DNA of 64,000 nucleotides. It comes from Hyparrhenia diplandra (taxonomy: Eukaryota > Streptophyta > Magnoliopsida > Poales > Poaceae). The stretch lies in the NCBI GenBank assembly GCA_015847255.1, contig JADLZK010010433.1:366628-430627 (forward strand), written 5' to 3'. How positions within the stretch are numbered: the first letter of the stretch is position 1; the number at the start of each line of letters is the position of its first letter. The notes below the pieces were generated by a model. That model ran no database searches and was not told where the DNA came from. It was given only the letters and a program-made list of their open reading frames with translations. Position numbers and translations under genes: made by a program. Of this stretch, positions 44,103-56,500 are shown piece by piece.

Positions 44103-45552
44103 ACCCGGGCAGATTGGGCCGAACCGACATGTCGACGGACGAACTTAACGACGCGAGATGGTGTAGACGGTGGTGATGACGACGCATTGGCGGCGAGGTG
44201 ACGAGATTGATGACGATAGCGGTAGCGTAGAGAGGAAGGGGCGGCGTGGGCTAGTGGAGGAGGCGGCGGGGGCCGGGCGGCCGCGCCTAGGGCGCTGGCC
44301 GGGCGTGGAGGGGCGGCGGCGCTAGGGCAGCGCGGGTCGGAGGCGTACAAGGCAGTGAGAGGAGAGAGATTGAGAGTTGGAGAGATAGAGCTGTTTGGGA
44401 GCTACCCCTTTAATTTTTCTCGCTTAAGATTCAACCGACATAAGCCCCTTGTATTTAGTCCGAGGGAGACTTCAGATGCTAAGAAATCTTATGAGGTTTC
44501 CTTATAGATCGGAATACCTCGACAAATGAATTTATTTCTTTCCCTAAATATTTATTCCCCTAAATAATTATTACTTAACGACGGTTTAAAGACGACGACG
44601 GACCGCGGCAGGCGGCGGCGGCCGGCCGGCCAGGCGCGTGTGCGCATGCACCCTGGCGGCAGGGTGCCTTGCATGCGTCACATATGGCCCATGCCCCCCC
44701 CTCTAAATTGGTTCATGACACTTTTATTTCCTCCAGTAAAGTTCCTTGACTGAATGAAAATCGAAAAACTACTAAAGTTTCAGATCGGGTGATAATCTTT
44801 GGAAGTCATCATACTTACATGTAGTTAGATCAGATCAGAATACAGATAGGCAATTGGGTTATGTTAGTTTTGGGTCATTGGGTGCTCGGTTTCACACAGC
44901 AGGGCGCCAGGAAGGGATGAGAAGCGGATGACTTACAGGTCATGACGAGGACGAGGAGGAGGAGGAGCGAGGAGTCTGGGTGCCGTGGTCAGCGTCACAG
45001 CCGACGTCTTCACCGTCCGCGGCTGGGGTATGGTCCGTCAGCGTCGGAGCGGAGAGTCAGCGTCGGAGCGGAGAGCGGATGTTCGGTGTCGTCGAGCGGC
45101 GGCGCTGCAGCCGAGGAACAGCAGAGAGGGAGGAGATCGGCTAGGACCTGCAGGGGATCGACGGTCTTCTGGCGGCGCTGACACGTCGAGGACGGCAGGG
45201 ATGAAGGCGGGGGCGTCGTGGATGCGGCGGTGTTCCTGGCGATGACGCACGGCGAGGACGGCGGTGTGGTCGCACGAGGCGTCGAGGCGGCAGGGTGCGG
45301 GAGAAGAGATCGCACGGGTGGGCAGAGATTGTGCTGAGGGATTGCAAGAGAGAGAGATTGCGATGATTGCGACGATGTTTCCCCTTTTTGTCGCACGAGG
45401 CAGGCGGGGGAGGGCAGCGGAGAAGCGGTAACGCATGAGGCAGGCAGACGGACAGAAACTTTTTACCGACGGGAGTCCTTCTATTTTTTGACCGACGGGA
45501 TCCTTCCTTTTCTGCCGTCGGGGAAGGGGGTAGCGCCAGGATCGCATGGTGT
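44103..45552 (-). repeat. 5' LTR-like repeat
   Basis: Matches 40166-41655 over its full length. Similarity stops at GATCGCATGGTG. The first about 50 bp of the other copy (TGCCATGAACC and following) are absent here, and the TATA box is damaged (TATTTAG in place of TATTTATAG at about 44453). Confidence 0.6.
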
Positions 45553-45559
45553 GGTGGGA

Positions 45560-46033
45560 GAGGAACTGAAAAATTTGTCGCATCATTCAGGAGTCTTACT
45601 TTCTTCCTTTTACGTTGTATAAAGAAAAGTACACACAGTTCTACCACTAGCAATGTAGAAATGTCCGTATGTATTTTGTTAAAAAAATAAATGTCCGTAT
45701 GTATTAGAAAAAATGTCCGTACGACAATACCAAGCTATACCAGAAGCAGCAGCAGCAATCTCTCCCAATAATTTAGGCAGTCTAATTTCCATTCTAAACA
45801 ATATCCAACCTAATAGTTATTATAATTAATGTTCAGATGAAGACAGTTCAATTAAGTAGAAATTGAATAAAAATCAGTCCCATGCAAGTACCAAATATGC
45901 ACACAAAAGCATAACACACCAAAAGAATTTCTAGGTAGCAAAATGGAGGAGGGAAGAAGCCATCATAGACCATAGAAGATGTTTAATAGTTTAACATAGT
46001 ACTAACATGTGTTGTACAATTGCCATTGGCCCA
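45560..46033. other. Downstream flank of F-box copy 4
   Basis: A+T-rich, with three close copies of ATGTCCGTATGTA (45660-45722). About 45750-45900 is similar to 11160-11460, the matching flank of F-box copy 1. No gene. Confidence 0.4.
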
Positions 46034-46277
46034 TACCCTCCGTCCCAATTTTAGTTTGTCACCCCGAATTCCGATGCCATCTTTTTCGATGCTTCATTTT
46101 ATTCAAATTTTTTGCACAAATATAATTTATTTTATTACGACTTATTTTATCAACAAAGATACTTGAATATTGATTAATTTATTTTATGATTTGCGTAAAT
46201 ATTTTGAATAAGACGGATGGTCAAACGTGAAGTTCAAAAAGTCAAAAACGAGCGAACTCCATGGGACAGAGGGAGTA
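46034..46277. mobile_element. Stowaway MITE (about 240 bp)
   Basis: Ends CCCTCCGTCCCA and the complement TGGGACAGAGGGA form inverted repeats, with TA on both sides (46034-46035 and 46276-46277). The interior is A+T-rich without coding sequence. This is the standard form of grass Tc1/mariner-type MITEs. Confidence 0.85.
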
Positions 46278-46973
46278 CCTATCATTCTGTGTTTCAAATC
46301 ATCTGTGAAGCATCAGCCATAAGTATGCATATCATGTTTTTTTTTTTAGAAAAGGAATATATCAATGCATATAGTTGTAGTATGCATATCAGGTGTAAGC
46401 CATAATTCAACATAAATCTGAACATGTGTACTGGAACAAAAAGCATATATCATTTACAGAAAAGGTACCCCATTTCATGATTGACGAGCAACTAAACGGA
46501 AACCATTTGAAATCCTCCAAAATATGTGATGCATTAACATAAAGCTTACTGTGATTCATATGCACCTCAGTACTAGACTTCTCCTATTGTGAATCAATGC
46601 ACAAATTTGTGTCCACAAGTTGCAACACAGATAAATTTTGGGCAAACAGCAAAGCAAAATACGACTGAGATATATGGATACTAAATAAAGACAATAATTA
46701 TGGTTAATCCATGAGAAGTACTGGGATATAATATCATTTACAACTGCATATGCTGCTATAACAGACACATACATCCATACACATAACAAGTACTTCCTCA
46801 GCGAACGGAACAAGATGGCCCATGAAGTCAGGTAACACCATTGCACGGGAAAGACCAACAGAAAACTTTCACAGCTTCACAAAGTTCTGACCAAAGCACC
46901 CCTCCTCATATACTAACTCCAGTATCATCATAAAGGTCAAACGATCTGGAGCTACACTAGGCAAGTAAGATTT

Positions 46974-48348
46974 TTATTGCTCATCTGCCAATGACTTTGA
47001 GAACAAGGGAACATATGGAATATGACGAGTCGTGTAATGATAGCCAAGCACACTTATAAAACGCAGCCTCATGTGATCCATTTCATATGACAATAGTGTG
47101 GTGTTTGCCCCACACACCATAAAAATCATATCGTGCTCTGGGTGGATTGATATAATACTGAATTTTGCATACTTCAAACAGTAAGCTGCTCCAAACTGAC
47201 GCGAAGGGTTGACATTGTGCTTCAAAGTCCAATTTTTCACCATTGTAGTCCTCAAGAACCCAGATTGATGCTTGACAACCATCAGATAAAATTGTAAGAT
47301 ACAAGTGTCCCTGAGATAGATAAACACCAGCAGGCCGGGAATCATCATCATATTCATAGTTTGTTGATATAGGAAAAGGGATGCCTCTCAAAACTTTCCC
47401 CTCCACGTCAATGGCTAATACCATTCCCCAAGAAGTAGTAATATGCAAAATCCCATTGAAAAAGACACCTTTTTGATTCTACAGGCATCGCAAATTCGTC
47501 AATCGGAATCGGCAGATCGTCGTTCTTGTTGAGACTCCAAACTCCAGTTTTGGAGGAGTAGACGGCCACTACTACAATTCCTCCACCAAAATCAGGACCA
47601 TCATTTCCGTTCAAAAGAAAAACCAGGACCAGCATCTATGTACCAAATATCGTCCGGTATGAACTCAAACACATGGAAATGGGAGGAGACAGATGGATCG
47701 AACCCCAAGCGAGTGATCCTCACCTTGCTAGACCAGCCAGAGTCTGGAACAACGACCCATTTCTTAGTGGCTGGATTGCACACGACAGACTCCATTGTCA
47801 CCGGATCAGTTGGCTTCCAGCAGTGGCACAGGAGGAGTCCGTTGCAGCCGTCCTTGATGTCAGTTGTCTTATATTCTGGCAGGAACGACAGAGAGGGGTT
47901 GATGAAAGGGTTGACTGCTCTTGAGACATTGGTGAAATGGCGAGCCCACTTTGGGAAGCGGTTTCCGTCGTAGCTCTTGTAGAAGAAGCCGGCGAGAGTC
48001 TGGGGCAGCTTCTTGCGGAGCTCGCGACGGCAGATGAGGTTGCGCCAGCGCGTAGAAAACCAATTTGCAGCGGCAGAGCGCTTTTATGGGCAAGCGCGAG
48101 AGAATGTCCACGAGGACGTCGTCGGGAAGGTCGGCCAGCACGCGCCGTGTGCTTCCCTTCTTCTTGGAACCCCTCGCGTGACGACGGATCCAGGCTGTGA
48201 GCACAAACTTGTTTATTTAGTCAATTAACCCAAGCAAGCATTATTTTTTACACATAGATTGCCAACGCTACGTAGGGATAAAACCTGTACAGTTAATACG
48301 TAGATCCGCCATTGCTCTCGCCAACCTCTTCTTGGCGTCCTCCGCCAT
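46974..48348 (-). pseudogene. F-box protein gene, copy 4, multiply frameshifted
   Basis: A first exon (ATG 48348, MAEDAKKRLARAMADL) joins in phase across a 105-bp intron (48299-48195) to WIRRHARGSKKKG and the F-box (LPDDVLVDILSRLPIKALCR). The frame breaks after CRCKLV, where one extra T sits in GTTTTCT (near 48055). It breaks again near 47600, 47470 and 47215, and the true tail PLFSKSLADEQ ends at 46974. The product would be an SCF substrate receptor like copy 2. At least four lesions make it non-functional as written. A 5'-UTR intron (48443-48351) ends three bases before the ATG. Confidence 0.8.
48195..48299 (-). other. N-terminal coding intron in F-box copy 4
   Basis: Minus-strand donor CTAC|GTATTAAC and acceptor GTGCTCACAG|CC, with a branch-like TTGACTAAAT about 35 bp before the acceptor. 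The split codon C|CC keeps the reading frame from ATG 48348 into the F-box. Copies 1 and 2 have no such intron. Confidence 0.6.
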
Positions 48349-48479
48349 CGCTGTGCAGAGGATGGAAGAGGCAGTGTTCCCAGATCGATTAGTGAGGTGA
48401 GCATGAATGGAGCGAGGACTAACCAATTGCGCAGCGTGCTTACCAGGTCCAGAGGAGACTTGAGGAATGGCAAGCGCGT

Positions 48480-49157
48480 GCAGATTAGCGTGCGCGGCGG
48501 CGAGGACCGGAATAGCAGGGGAAGGGAAAGGGAGTGAAGTGGCTTCGGGCCTTTCTGATCGTGAGCCGGGTCACCACATGGAATATTTCACAGGGCAGAC
48601 GGCAGAGAGCACCGCAGCAGAGTATTCCCTTTCAATCAATCATATCCTGCTCCTGCACCTTCGCTCACTTTGGACCTTTCTTTTGGAGCGCGTGAGGAGA
48701 ACGCGGTCATCATCAACATATGCAAATTAAACGTACTTATGCGTTCCAAGCATCTTGTTGCTGTTTTTTATGTTATCTTGTAACCTAAAATTTATTTTGT
48801 AGAAACAACTAGCATATATATCCATGTGTTCAAACACTGGATTTGACTAAGACTAGGACTAAATTTTAGTATCAAACTTATCAGTTGGGTTTGAAAGATT
48901 AGCTCTCACATCACTTCATTGAATTGTGCAACATGAACACAAGAAAAATATAAAAATGTCATTCTCGTTTATATTTAACAAAATATTAATATTTATGGTA
49001 TATAATTAGTATCATTAGGTAGATCTTTGAACTTATTGATATAAATGGTGCACGTATTTTCTACAAATGCAGTCAAAGTTGAGAAAGTTTCACCAGCACT
49101 CTTCCCATTGTGACTCTATTTTTAGATGGAGGGAGTTGAGTGTATACAAGAATGTAA
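48480..49157. other. Upstream spacer of F-box copy 4
   Basis: 48790-48960 resembles 14300-14500 upstream of copy 1. No gene recognised. A decayed Stowaway-like end (GATGGAGGGAGTT) lies at about 49124. Confidence 0.4.
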
Positions 49158-49480
49158 GGCTAGTCTCAGTGGTAGGTTCATTAGAGTTTTATTTGTATTT
49201 AATGAGCTGCCACATAAACATGTTTGATGACGTGGCAAGGTTTTTAAGAAGAGAGAAGAAGTGAGTTTCATAGGGATGTAACTCTTTTTGACAGAGTTAC
49301 CAACTCTCTTTGAGTTATGAAATTAAATATTTATGAAACTATACAATAAAACTCTCAATTGGTGGATGTTCTATTTACGTACGTGACATGGTTTTTTTTT
49401 TTTTTTTGACAACATTCTGCATGACATGGTTGTCTTAGAAATAACGCTGATGAAACTTTCCACTGAGATTGATCTAAGCC
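49158..49480. mobile_element. Tourist/Harbinger-like MITE (about 320 bp)
   Basis: The left end GGCTAGTCTCAGTGG and the complement of the right end (GGCTTAGATCAATCTCAGTGG) are imperfect inverted repeats, each followed by a GTTTCAT-like word. The interior is A+T-rich and includes a long T-run at about 49393-49407. The target duplication is uncertain. Confidence 0.5.
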
Positions 49481-49609
49481 CAGATCTATAGTTTAAGTAC
49501 AAAATTGGCACAAAATTAATCATGGTTCAACTTCATATTATGTACGAAATTAGGGAAAACCAATCGACTAGATAACAAAGAGAGGTAGCTCCAGGGCTGG
49601 GCTGCGCTT

Positions 49610-50038
49610 TTGGAGTTTTTAGACCAACTTGGCAGTGGATTCCACACACACCACGCAGCGGCGCAACAGTCGTCTCCCAAGCGGCGTTCAGCCTCATTCT
49701 CGCCTTCTCAGAGGCCGCACCACAAACTACAAGGTTTTGGAAAGCGACCATCACCTCTGTGGGAACTAGGAAGAGGCGAACCCGCGGTCGACGGGCTAGG
49801 TGAACAATCGATGGGCTTCTTTGGTCCCCCGCTGGAGAATGGCGTTGGCGACCAAGCTAGCGAGTGCTTGTTTGTGGGGAGGAGAACGACATGGAGCCTA
49901 GGGACAAAACAATTGAAAGTCACATGCAGCTACCCTAATTGGACGTACGATAATTTGACCCAAACCTTTGAAAACTTGGGCCACGGCCCTACTGGCCCTA
50001 GGTCTGGAGCTCGTCTGTGTGCATGTGTTGCAACATGA
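49610..50038 (+). CDS. Unidentified open frame of 142 codons
   Basis: An open frame beginning MEFLDQLGSGFHTHHAAAQQ with no domain I recognise. It shows no coding neighbour, no clear promoter and no paralog in the window. It could be a chance frame in G+C-richer DNA or a fragment of an unknown gene. Confidence 0.2.
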   Translation: MEFLDQLGSGFHTHHAAAQQSSPKRRSASFSPSQRPHHKLQGFGKRPSPLWELGRGEPAVDGLGEQSMGFFGPPLENGVGDQASECLFVGRRTTWSLGTKQLKVTCSYPNWTYDNLTQTFENLGHGPTGPRSGARLCACVAT

Positions 50039-50344
50039 CAAAACCATAAACATGTGAAGTCCATCTATTTATAGTTTTTTTTTTTTTAAGATAAGTACTA
50101 TGCATCTACATATAAGACTATGCATCTACATATAAGTTATGTCAAGATACAATGTCAAAACTATGTATAAAAAGATCAGAATAACTTATTAAGTTGGAAT
50201 GGAGAGAGTAGTATTTATCGACATATAAAATTGTGCTATAGAAATTGTTAAGTGAACCCCATAACTTAAGACTTAGGCAGTTAGGCCGCCCCGTGTAGGG
50301 CAGCTTTCCACGCCCAAACGAACCACTTCCACTTGTCAATCTTT

Positions 50345-51720
50345 GAGAAAAAATCATGGCGTCCCCTTAACCTATTAAAAGGGTGTTATCTAGGTCCCTC
50401 CACTTTTAAAATGCTATTTCGGGCCCTAAACTTGGCAGGGTGTCATTTAGGTCTCAAACTTTCAAAATGTCATTTCTAGGTCTCTACGAACTTAGGCTTG
50501 GGTGTCATCCAGGTTCCAAATGCTGACAAGGTGTGCTTTCGACATGTGGGACCCACATGTCAATCGGGGTTATATTTCTATTTTTTATTTTCTTTGCACA
50601 AGATAAAAAGAAAATTGAGTCCTGTAGCTACTATCTCTAGAATATTCCAAAACTTGTAGTAGTTTTTCACACGATCTCGAGTGAAGATAATTTTTAAAAA
50701 AATTCTAGCTCACGATGGGATCTACCACACCTTCTAGTTTTTGAGTTATTAATTTAGGTCGTTAAGGCGATAAAAAAATTAAACAATTTTGAATAGTATA
50801 TTAATTCGCGTATCGACGCTTGCCGCCTTGGAAAGATCATATCTTTCTTATATCGCCAGTTCAAATCGAGATACTTTCTATATGAAATTTATATCTTTCA
50901 ATGGTATCAATGATTTTCTATTTTTGAGTTTTTTATTTTAGATCGTTAAGATTATAAAAGAAATTAAAAAACTCAAAATTTAAAAATCAAAAAATTTAAA
51001 TTTTTTTAAAAATTTTAAATATCAAAATTTAAAAACTTAAAAAAAAATTTTGAAACTCAAAATTTAAAAATCAGCATGTGCACATTGTTTAATTTTGAGT
51101 TTTCATTTTTTTTTAGAATCTTAACAAACTCAAATTTAAAAACTCAAAACTAGACAACTATAGATACCATTGAGAGATACAAATTTCATATAGAAAGTAT
51201 CTCAATATGACAGCATATAGGAAAGATATGATCTTTCCAAAGCGGCAAGCCCCGTAGCAATTAATATACTTATTGTTGAAAACTTGTTTAATTTTTTTGA
51301 TCGTCTTACTTGATCTCAAATTAAAAACTCAAAATTTAAAAGTTGTAGATCCCGTCGAGAGCTATAATTTTTTCTTTTTATTAAAATCATCTTCATCCGA
51401 GATTGTATGAAAAAAAGATACAATTTTGAAATATTCGAGAGATCATAGCTATTGGGCCCGATTTTTTTTTATTCTGTGCAAAAAATAGAGATATAAATAA
51501 TTAACATGTGGGTCCCACATGTCGGGAAGAGCATCCATCGGTGTTTGGGACACGGATGACACCCGAGGTCAAGTTTAGGGATCTAGAAATGGCATTTTTG
51601 AAAGTTTAGGACCTAAATGACACCGAAGCCAAGTTCGGGGACCCATAATGGCATTTTGAAAGTAGAGGGACCTAGATGACACCCATCGACAAGTTGAGGG
51701 ATCGGCCATGAATTTTTCTC
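50345..51720. mobile_element. Mutator-like foldback element (1376 bp)
   Basis: Long inverted repeats of several hundred bases each begin GAGAAAAAATCATGGC (left) and the complement of CCATGAATTTTTCTC (right). They hold repeated words such as GGTGTCAT(T/C)(T/C)AGGT and CATGTGGGACCCACATG. A 9-bp duplication TCAATCTTT flanks it exactly (50336-50344 and 51721-51729), the size expected for Mutator-like elements. No transposase is encoded. The middle is A+T-rich. Confidence 0.88.
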
Positions 51721-51729
51721 TCAATCTTT

Positions 51730-52349
51730 CTTATTGTTAGGAGTATTGTGTTATGAAACAAATAGAGAGTAAAGGCGATGAATCATGCATAATTTATCGA
51801 TGAAATTTTTTGAGATTAATGGATTGATGGCCAAAATTTAGTTTGTACACCTTTGACAACTATTTTGTTTGCTACCAAAACTTGCTAAGTTTATGGCAAA
51901 TTTTGGTACAACACATTGTGCTAACAAATTACAAAAGGAGACCCTTAACACTATATATTAGTACGAGTAACATATAAATTGCACTCGTGCTCGAGCATGG
52001 ATGGATTGGATAGTAATCTACTTCTCTTATAATCCTAAACCACCCTAGTGATGTATCATAACATATACAAGATGTCCACCTCACCAGTGCATTATCATAT
52101 GCAATTAAAATACACTAGCACATATATACTCATGATGTCCACGTCAGAGCGAGACATAAAATCTTATTGTCCACGTCTTGTTGTCCATGTTGATATGCCA
52201 CACAATTCGCTAGCATTAATTTATAATAATTTTATTTCCTCGTATAGTCTAGTCTTACTTTAAATCATTGGCAATTTCCACACAACACGTGGGGCATGTT
52301 TCTACTGTACTATGCTAATAATGACCCTTGAGATTAATAATGATCCTTT
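51730..52349. other. Spacer, partly paralogous to 14.7-15.0 kb
   Basis: A+T-rich, no gene. The wording around 51860-51990 resembles 14840-14990, another part of the large duplication. Confidence 0.35.
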
Positions 52350-52765
52350 TGAGATTAGTTAAAGGGGTTTGGGCAGCAGCTTGCTCAGGTGGCCCAAGAG
52401 ACTTCTAACCATGTTTTGTTCGTGTTCAAGCAGCAGACACACATATATATTGCAGGCAGTTTCGAGGCACCACTGATGCTCTCCATCGACGGCTACCATC
52501 AACATAAGCATAGCACCATAGTATTACCATACATTTTAACAAGATACAGAGATTTTATATTGCTCAGCAAACGCACAAAAAGTCACAAGGAGTGCATACT
52601 ACTAGCAGTAAAGTAGAAACGCCGGCAAGGATTGCCAGCAGTAGCTATATACAGACGTACGGTCTCAGCACAGAAAGCGGTGCCCAATGCAAGAGAGATG
52701 TTGAAGCATCACAAGCCGCGGCCGATCCACGAGATGTGACGAGCGGATCGATGAACTAGCGCCCT

Positions 52766-52855
52766 TCAGGCACGACTGCCCGCATTGTTGGCGTGGAGGA
52801 AGACGTCAGTGAGGACGGACTTGGACTGCAGCGACGCCTTGAGAATCGCCAAACC
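52766..52855 (-). pseudogene. DUF674 last exon (29 codons)
   Basis: After a TTGACGATGCAG acceptor the exon reads GLAILKASLQSKSVLTDVFL and then HANNAGSRA before a TGA at 52768-52766. It is the counterpart of exon C at 15545-15580, without that copy's premature TAG. The upstream exons are gone, replaced by CACTA element 2, whose end lies 88 bp away. It is therefore a severed gene end rather than a working gene. Confidence 0.65.
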
Positions 52856-52943
52856 CTGCATCGTCAAAACCAAACGAGACAACGTGTGCATGAGTGCATC
52901 CATTAGTTCCACAGCTAAATGCGCGGCGCAACGTAGTGTATAT

Positions 52944-53215
52944 CACTAGTACCCAAAAACCCATTTGTGGCGGGCAAAATACGACGTTAGTGGCGGGCAC
53001 GGCTGCCCGTCACTAACGAAAGGTCACGGATAATCGTGGCCTTTCGGCGTGGCGGCCGTGCCGCCCGTAAAATAACCCCGAAGGCGTGGCGCGGCGTAGC
53101 GCACCCGCCGCGATATAAAATCTTACCCGTGGCGTGGCGTTCGCCGCCCCCACGGTTAAGATTATTATACGTGGCGGGCGCGTTATGTTGCCCGCCACGC
53201 GCCAAAAAAAAAAAT
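52944..53215. repeat. Left subterminal array of CACTA 2
   Basis: GTGGCGGGC, GCCCGCCAC and close variants occur repeatedly, with inverted pairs (for example GTGGCGGGCGCG and GCCCGCCACGCG at 53172-53207). Confidence 0.75.
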
Positions 53216-53222
53216 AAAAAAT

Positions 53223-53225
<3 letters not shown>

Positions 53226-53280
<55 letters not shown>

Positions 53281-53290
53281 TATACACATG
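53226..53290. repeat. (TA)n microsatellite
   Basis: About 50 bases of nearly pure TA repeat followed by TACATATATATACACATG, beside the subterminal array of CACTA 2. Confidence 0.9.
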
Positions 53291-53519
53291 TATCAATCCA
53301 TACACACACATATATATATATAACACGACATGTACTCTAATATACATCATATATACATATATATACATCGATTCCTTATATACAAGTTTCACCCGATCGA
53401 TTCGATGATCCATTTGTTCATATCAACATGTACTAGTTTCAATTACAACATATCATTTACAAACATTGCGAGCTATATGTTGATTTGGATGAAAAGATAG
53501 TCCTTAAGACCTAGCTCTT

Positions 53520-56500
53520 CCCATCTCTTAGCGGCCCAAACTCTAAAACGGCCCGACTCCTTTGTCGATTGAAATGCGGCTGGCGCCGTGAACTACCATG
53601 TCTAGAAGCGAACTTGCGGATATGCGCTCGCGTGCGCTGAACGCATCTCGTCGGTTGCCCTTTGTATCACCCACGTGAGCGTGTTCCTTGCGTCCTTGAG
53701 CTGCCGGTAGCTGGATTTGTACCTTACGCAGGCCGGAGGTACTCCGCGCGAAAGAATCCACACAAGTTTGATCCGTCACGGTTGTTTGAGGCCTTTGCAC
53801 ACAATAAACGGTGTTATTAGTAATATCGAAGCTATAGCAAGGTAGTAAAATTTACTAAGAAAAACTATGTTTCATTTACGTCATAGGGAAATTTGGCGAT
53901 TTTGAGTCTATCTCCATTTGCGCTCCTTACATACGGGATCGGCGATCGGCAGTTCGGATCCTTCAAGTATTTCTTGTAGCGGTATGCGAAATGCACTATA
54001 TTGTCAACGATATATGATATTCGACTCTAGTATATAATTGCATAAGGAGTTCGCCGATCACTTACAATCTCAAGATTTTTTTCGAATTGTTGGTAGCCGG
54101 CGGGTTAGTGCCTCGTAGTGAGTCAAAGATAGCGGCCCTCCGTCACGAGGAAAGATCATGAAAGCAGATCAATGTCCTACCATCCCATTCCATATTGGTA
54201 AAGTAGCGAATACATTGAGGCCCATTTTTCCTTGACCTTTTTTCATCAGCGATATGGCGTATTCGCTACCTCCAACTTCTTAGCTCTTTCATTCTTATCC
54301 CGGATCTTACGTCTTTCCTGCGTCCGTCAAGTTGACGGTGGGGATAGTCGCTCTTAGCTTAAAACGGCGATGCGTCTCTCGCAGGATGTGCCATGGAGAG
54401 GTAAAAAGAACACCCGGTGTTTAACTTACGGGCTGCATCGGCGGACAACCTACAAGGACATGTGGCTGTGGCATAGGTACCTTTGAAAGAAAGAATCTAT
54501 ATACGGATGCAAGGGACATGTGCAAGTAAAATTGCGCTTACATGGTAAACAAGGTGACTTGGCGGCGTCAATGTCTGTCGGCGAAGTAGTCTCGACATGT
54601 CATCGAATGTAATCGTGGCTGGGCTCGATGGGGTAGTGGAAGCACTCCTTAGGAAGAAGGGCGAAGCTATACAATCCACGCTTTCGCGCACTCCATGTAC
54701 CATGCATGGAACTTTTCGAGTCTCGGTCCTGCGGCATCGATGAATTTTACGGGCCTTTGGGATCATGAACTTCCCAAACTTCGAGCGAGCGGGGCATTGA
54801 TCCGTGACAAACCCCTTATAAGGTGGGGATTTTGGGCAAAAGCGGCGGTACAAATGTTAATTACCTAGGGTTGCGAAAAGGGTAGCTAATAACTTATTAC
54901 AACTTCGTTGTTTTGGTGCATACCCGGTCGAATATCTATTTCTTTGGGCCTCGGGTAGCGGGTACTTGGGTGCTGCGACCTCCTCTTTATCGAATGTGTG
55001 CACCGGTCTTTGGAGGCGTTTGCTAGGTCGAGCTCCTTTCACGCTTCCCGGCTTGAGGTGTTGTCCATTGGAGGCCTTGAGTGTAGGCGGGTGTCTAAGC
55101 TCCCTACTCTACGCCTCGAGGACTTGGCTTTGTGTTTTCGCGGAGTTGCTTTCATTATGTCGAGCATCCCTCATGTGCGGCTCGAGCTTTGAGGTGTCGG
55201 CTCACGAGTTCTTGCGGCGCTGAGGTGCGGCTCTTGAGGTGTCGGCTCCTTAGGCTCGGTGCACCTTTGTCGAGTCGCGCCTCTATAAACTCCTCGGTGC
55301 CGGCTCCTCAGCCGTTGTCGGCTCACGAGGGGCTCGTCTTGTGCGGGTCCTTAGCGAGAGTCTTTGGAACCTTGAGGAGGGTCGTTGCCTCCGCCCGTCC
55401 CCACCATCTTCATCATCGTCGGATCACCATAGGGGTCGATTAGGCGTCCACTTTCGGGTCATTAGCTGTCTTCTTTGTTGAGCGGAAGGTGGAGTCAAGC
55501 GTCAACATATTACGGCTCAATGTCCACCTTCGGCCCACGGCCCGTTGTAACCGCAGGCTCTAGAGTGTTCACCTGCGTTATGGCCAGGGATAGTCCGGCT
55601 CGATCTTCATGTTAAAGCGCCCCGCGAACCCAATGTTGACTTGGCACATTCTAGAGGGATCTCGTCGCCGTACTCTTTGCAAGATCGGGAGGAAATACCA
55701 CCCCCTTGGCCACTACCTTTTTCTTGCCCAACTGCGCGACGGTATCAACATATTGCATAGTGTCTCGCCGGTGATATCATCCACCGAGGTCTGTCGGTCG
55801 GCGGCCGAAAGGCTGCTTTGCTTTGGGGGTTCTTTGAGGGTGAACAGCGGCATACCGGCGTTGCGGAACATCGCTTCGGACCGACCATCGGGGTCGTTGC
55901 ACCGTGAGGGCCTCTTTGATGGGTGTGTGATCATTTCTTTGCAAAGGCCTCATCACGCCCTTCACGTCTCGGACCCTCCTTGTACCTGCCTCGTGTGATG
56001 CGGCATCATCTACAACCACGAGCCCACGTCGCCCAACTCTTCACGGAGCTCATACCCGCGGGCCGGCGCGTGCTGCCGGAGTTTCCCAAGGCCCACCGTC
56101 GGATGCGTGTCCCAAACGAATCTCGAGGGTCATTTGTTCTTAGCCCGTAGTGGCCTCTATGACCTTCTTCTCGACCTCCTTCATACGGAAGGCCGGCCTC
56201 ACGGCTTCTTAGGCTTGTAGGCGTGAAGTCGAGGTCCTTTCATCCACGGCCCTCATACGGATCCGGCTCTCGACTTTGTCTTTTACGTTCTTCGCCGCCG
56301 CGTCGGCTTGTGTTGGCGTACCCAACCTTTGCCAAGTAGTGGGGAAGTTTGTTCGTTTGGCTAGCTTCGGAGAACTTCCATCTTTAGCCTTTCTTTGCGA
56401 GCGTGTTTAGCCCTTTCGCGGGAACTCTTCCCATACTTCTTACGAGATCATGTTGTACTTGGTGAAGGGTAAGCGTCCTTTCTTGTAAAAGTCTGCGTTG

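Larger units (their letters stand above)
40166..45552 (-). mobile_element. Minus-strand LTR retrotransposon with about 1.5-kb direct repeats
   Basis: Two direct repeats (about 40166-41655 and 44103-45552) enclose 2.4 kb. On the minus strand the inner side of the high-coordinate repeat is followed by GTATCTACGAACC, a decayed TGGTATCAGAGC-like primer site, then an ATG frame (MDSHKMAELGRGSAGG). At 41708-41720 AAAAGGGGAGAGA is a good polypurine tract before TGCCATGAACC. This fixes the orientation. No pol domains are seen. The outer ends could not be fixed by a target duplication. Confidence 0.65.

Noticed and set aside
52987..53413. Frames rich in Ile/Tyr
   Set aside because: Produced by the TA microsatellite.
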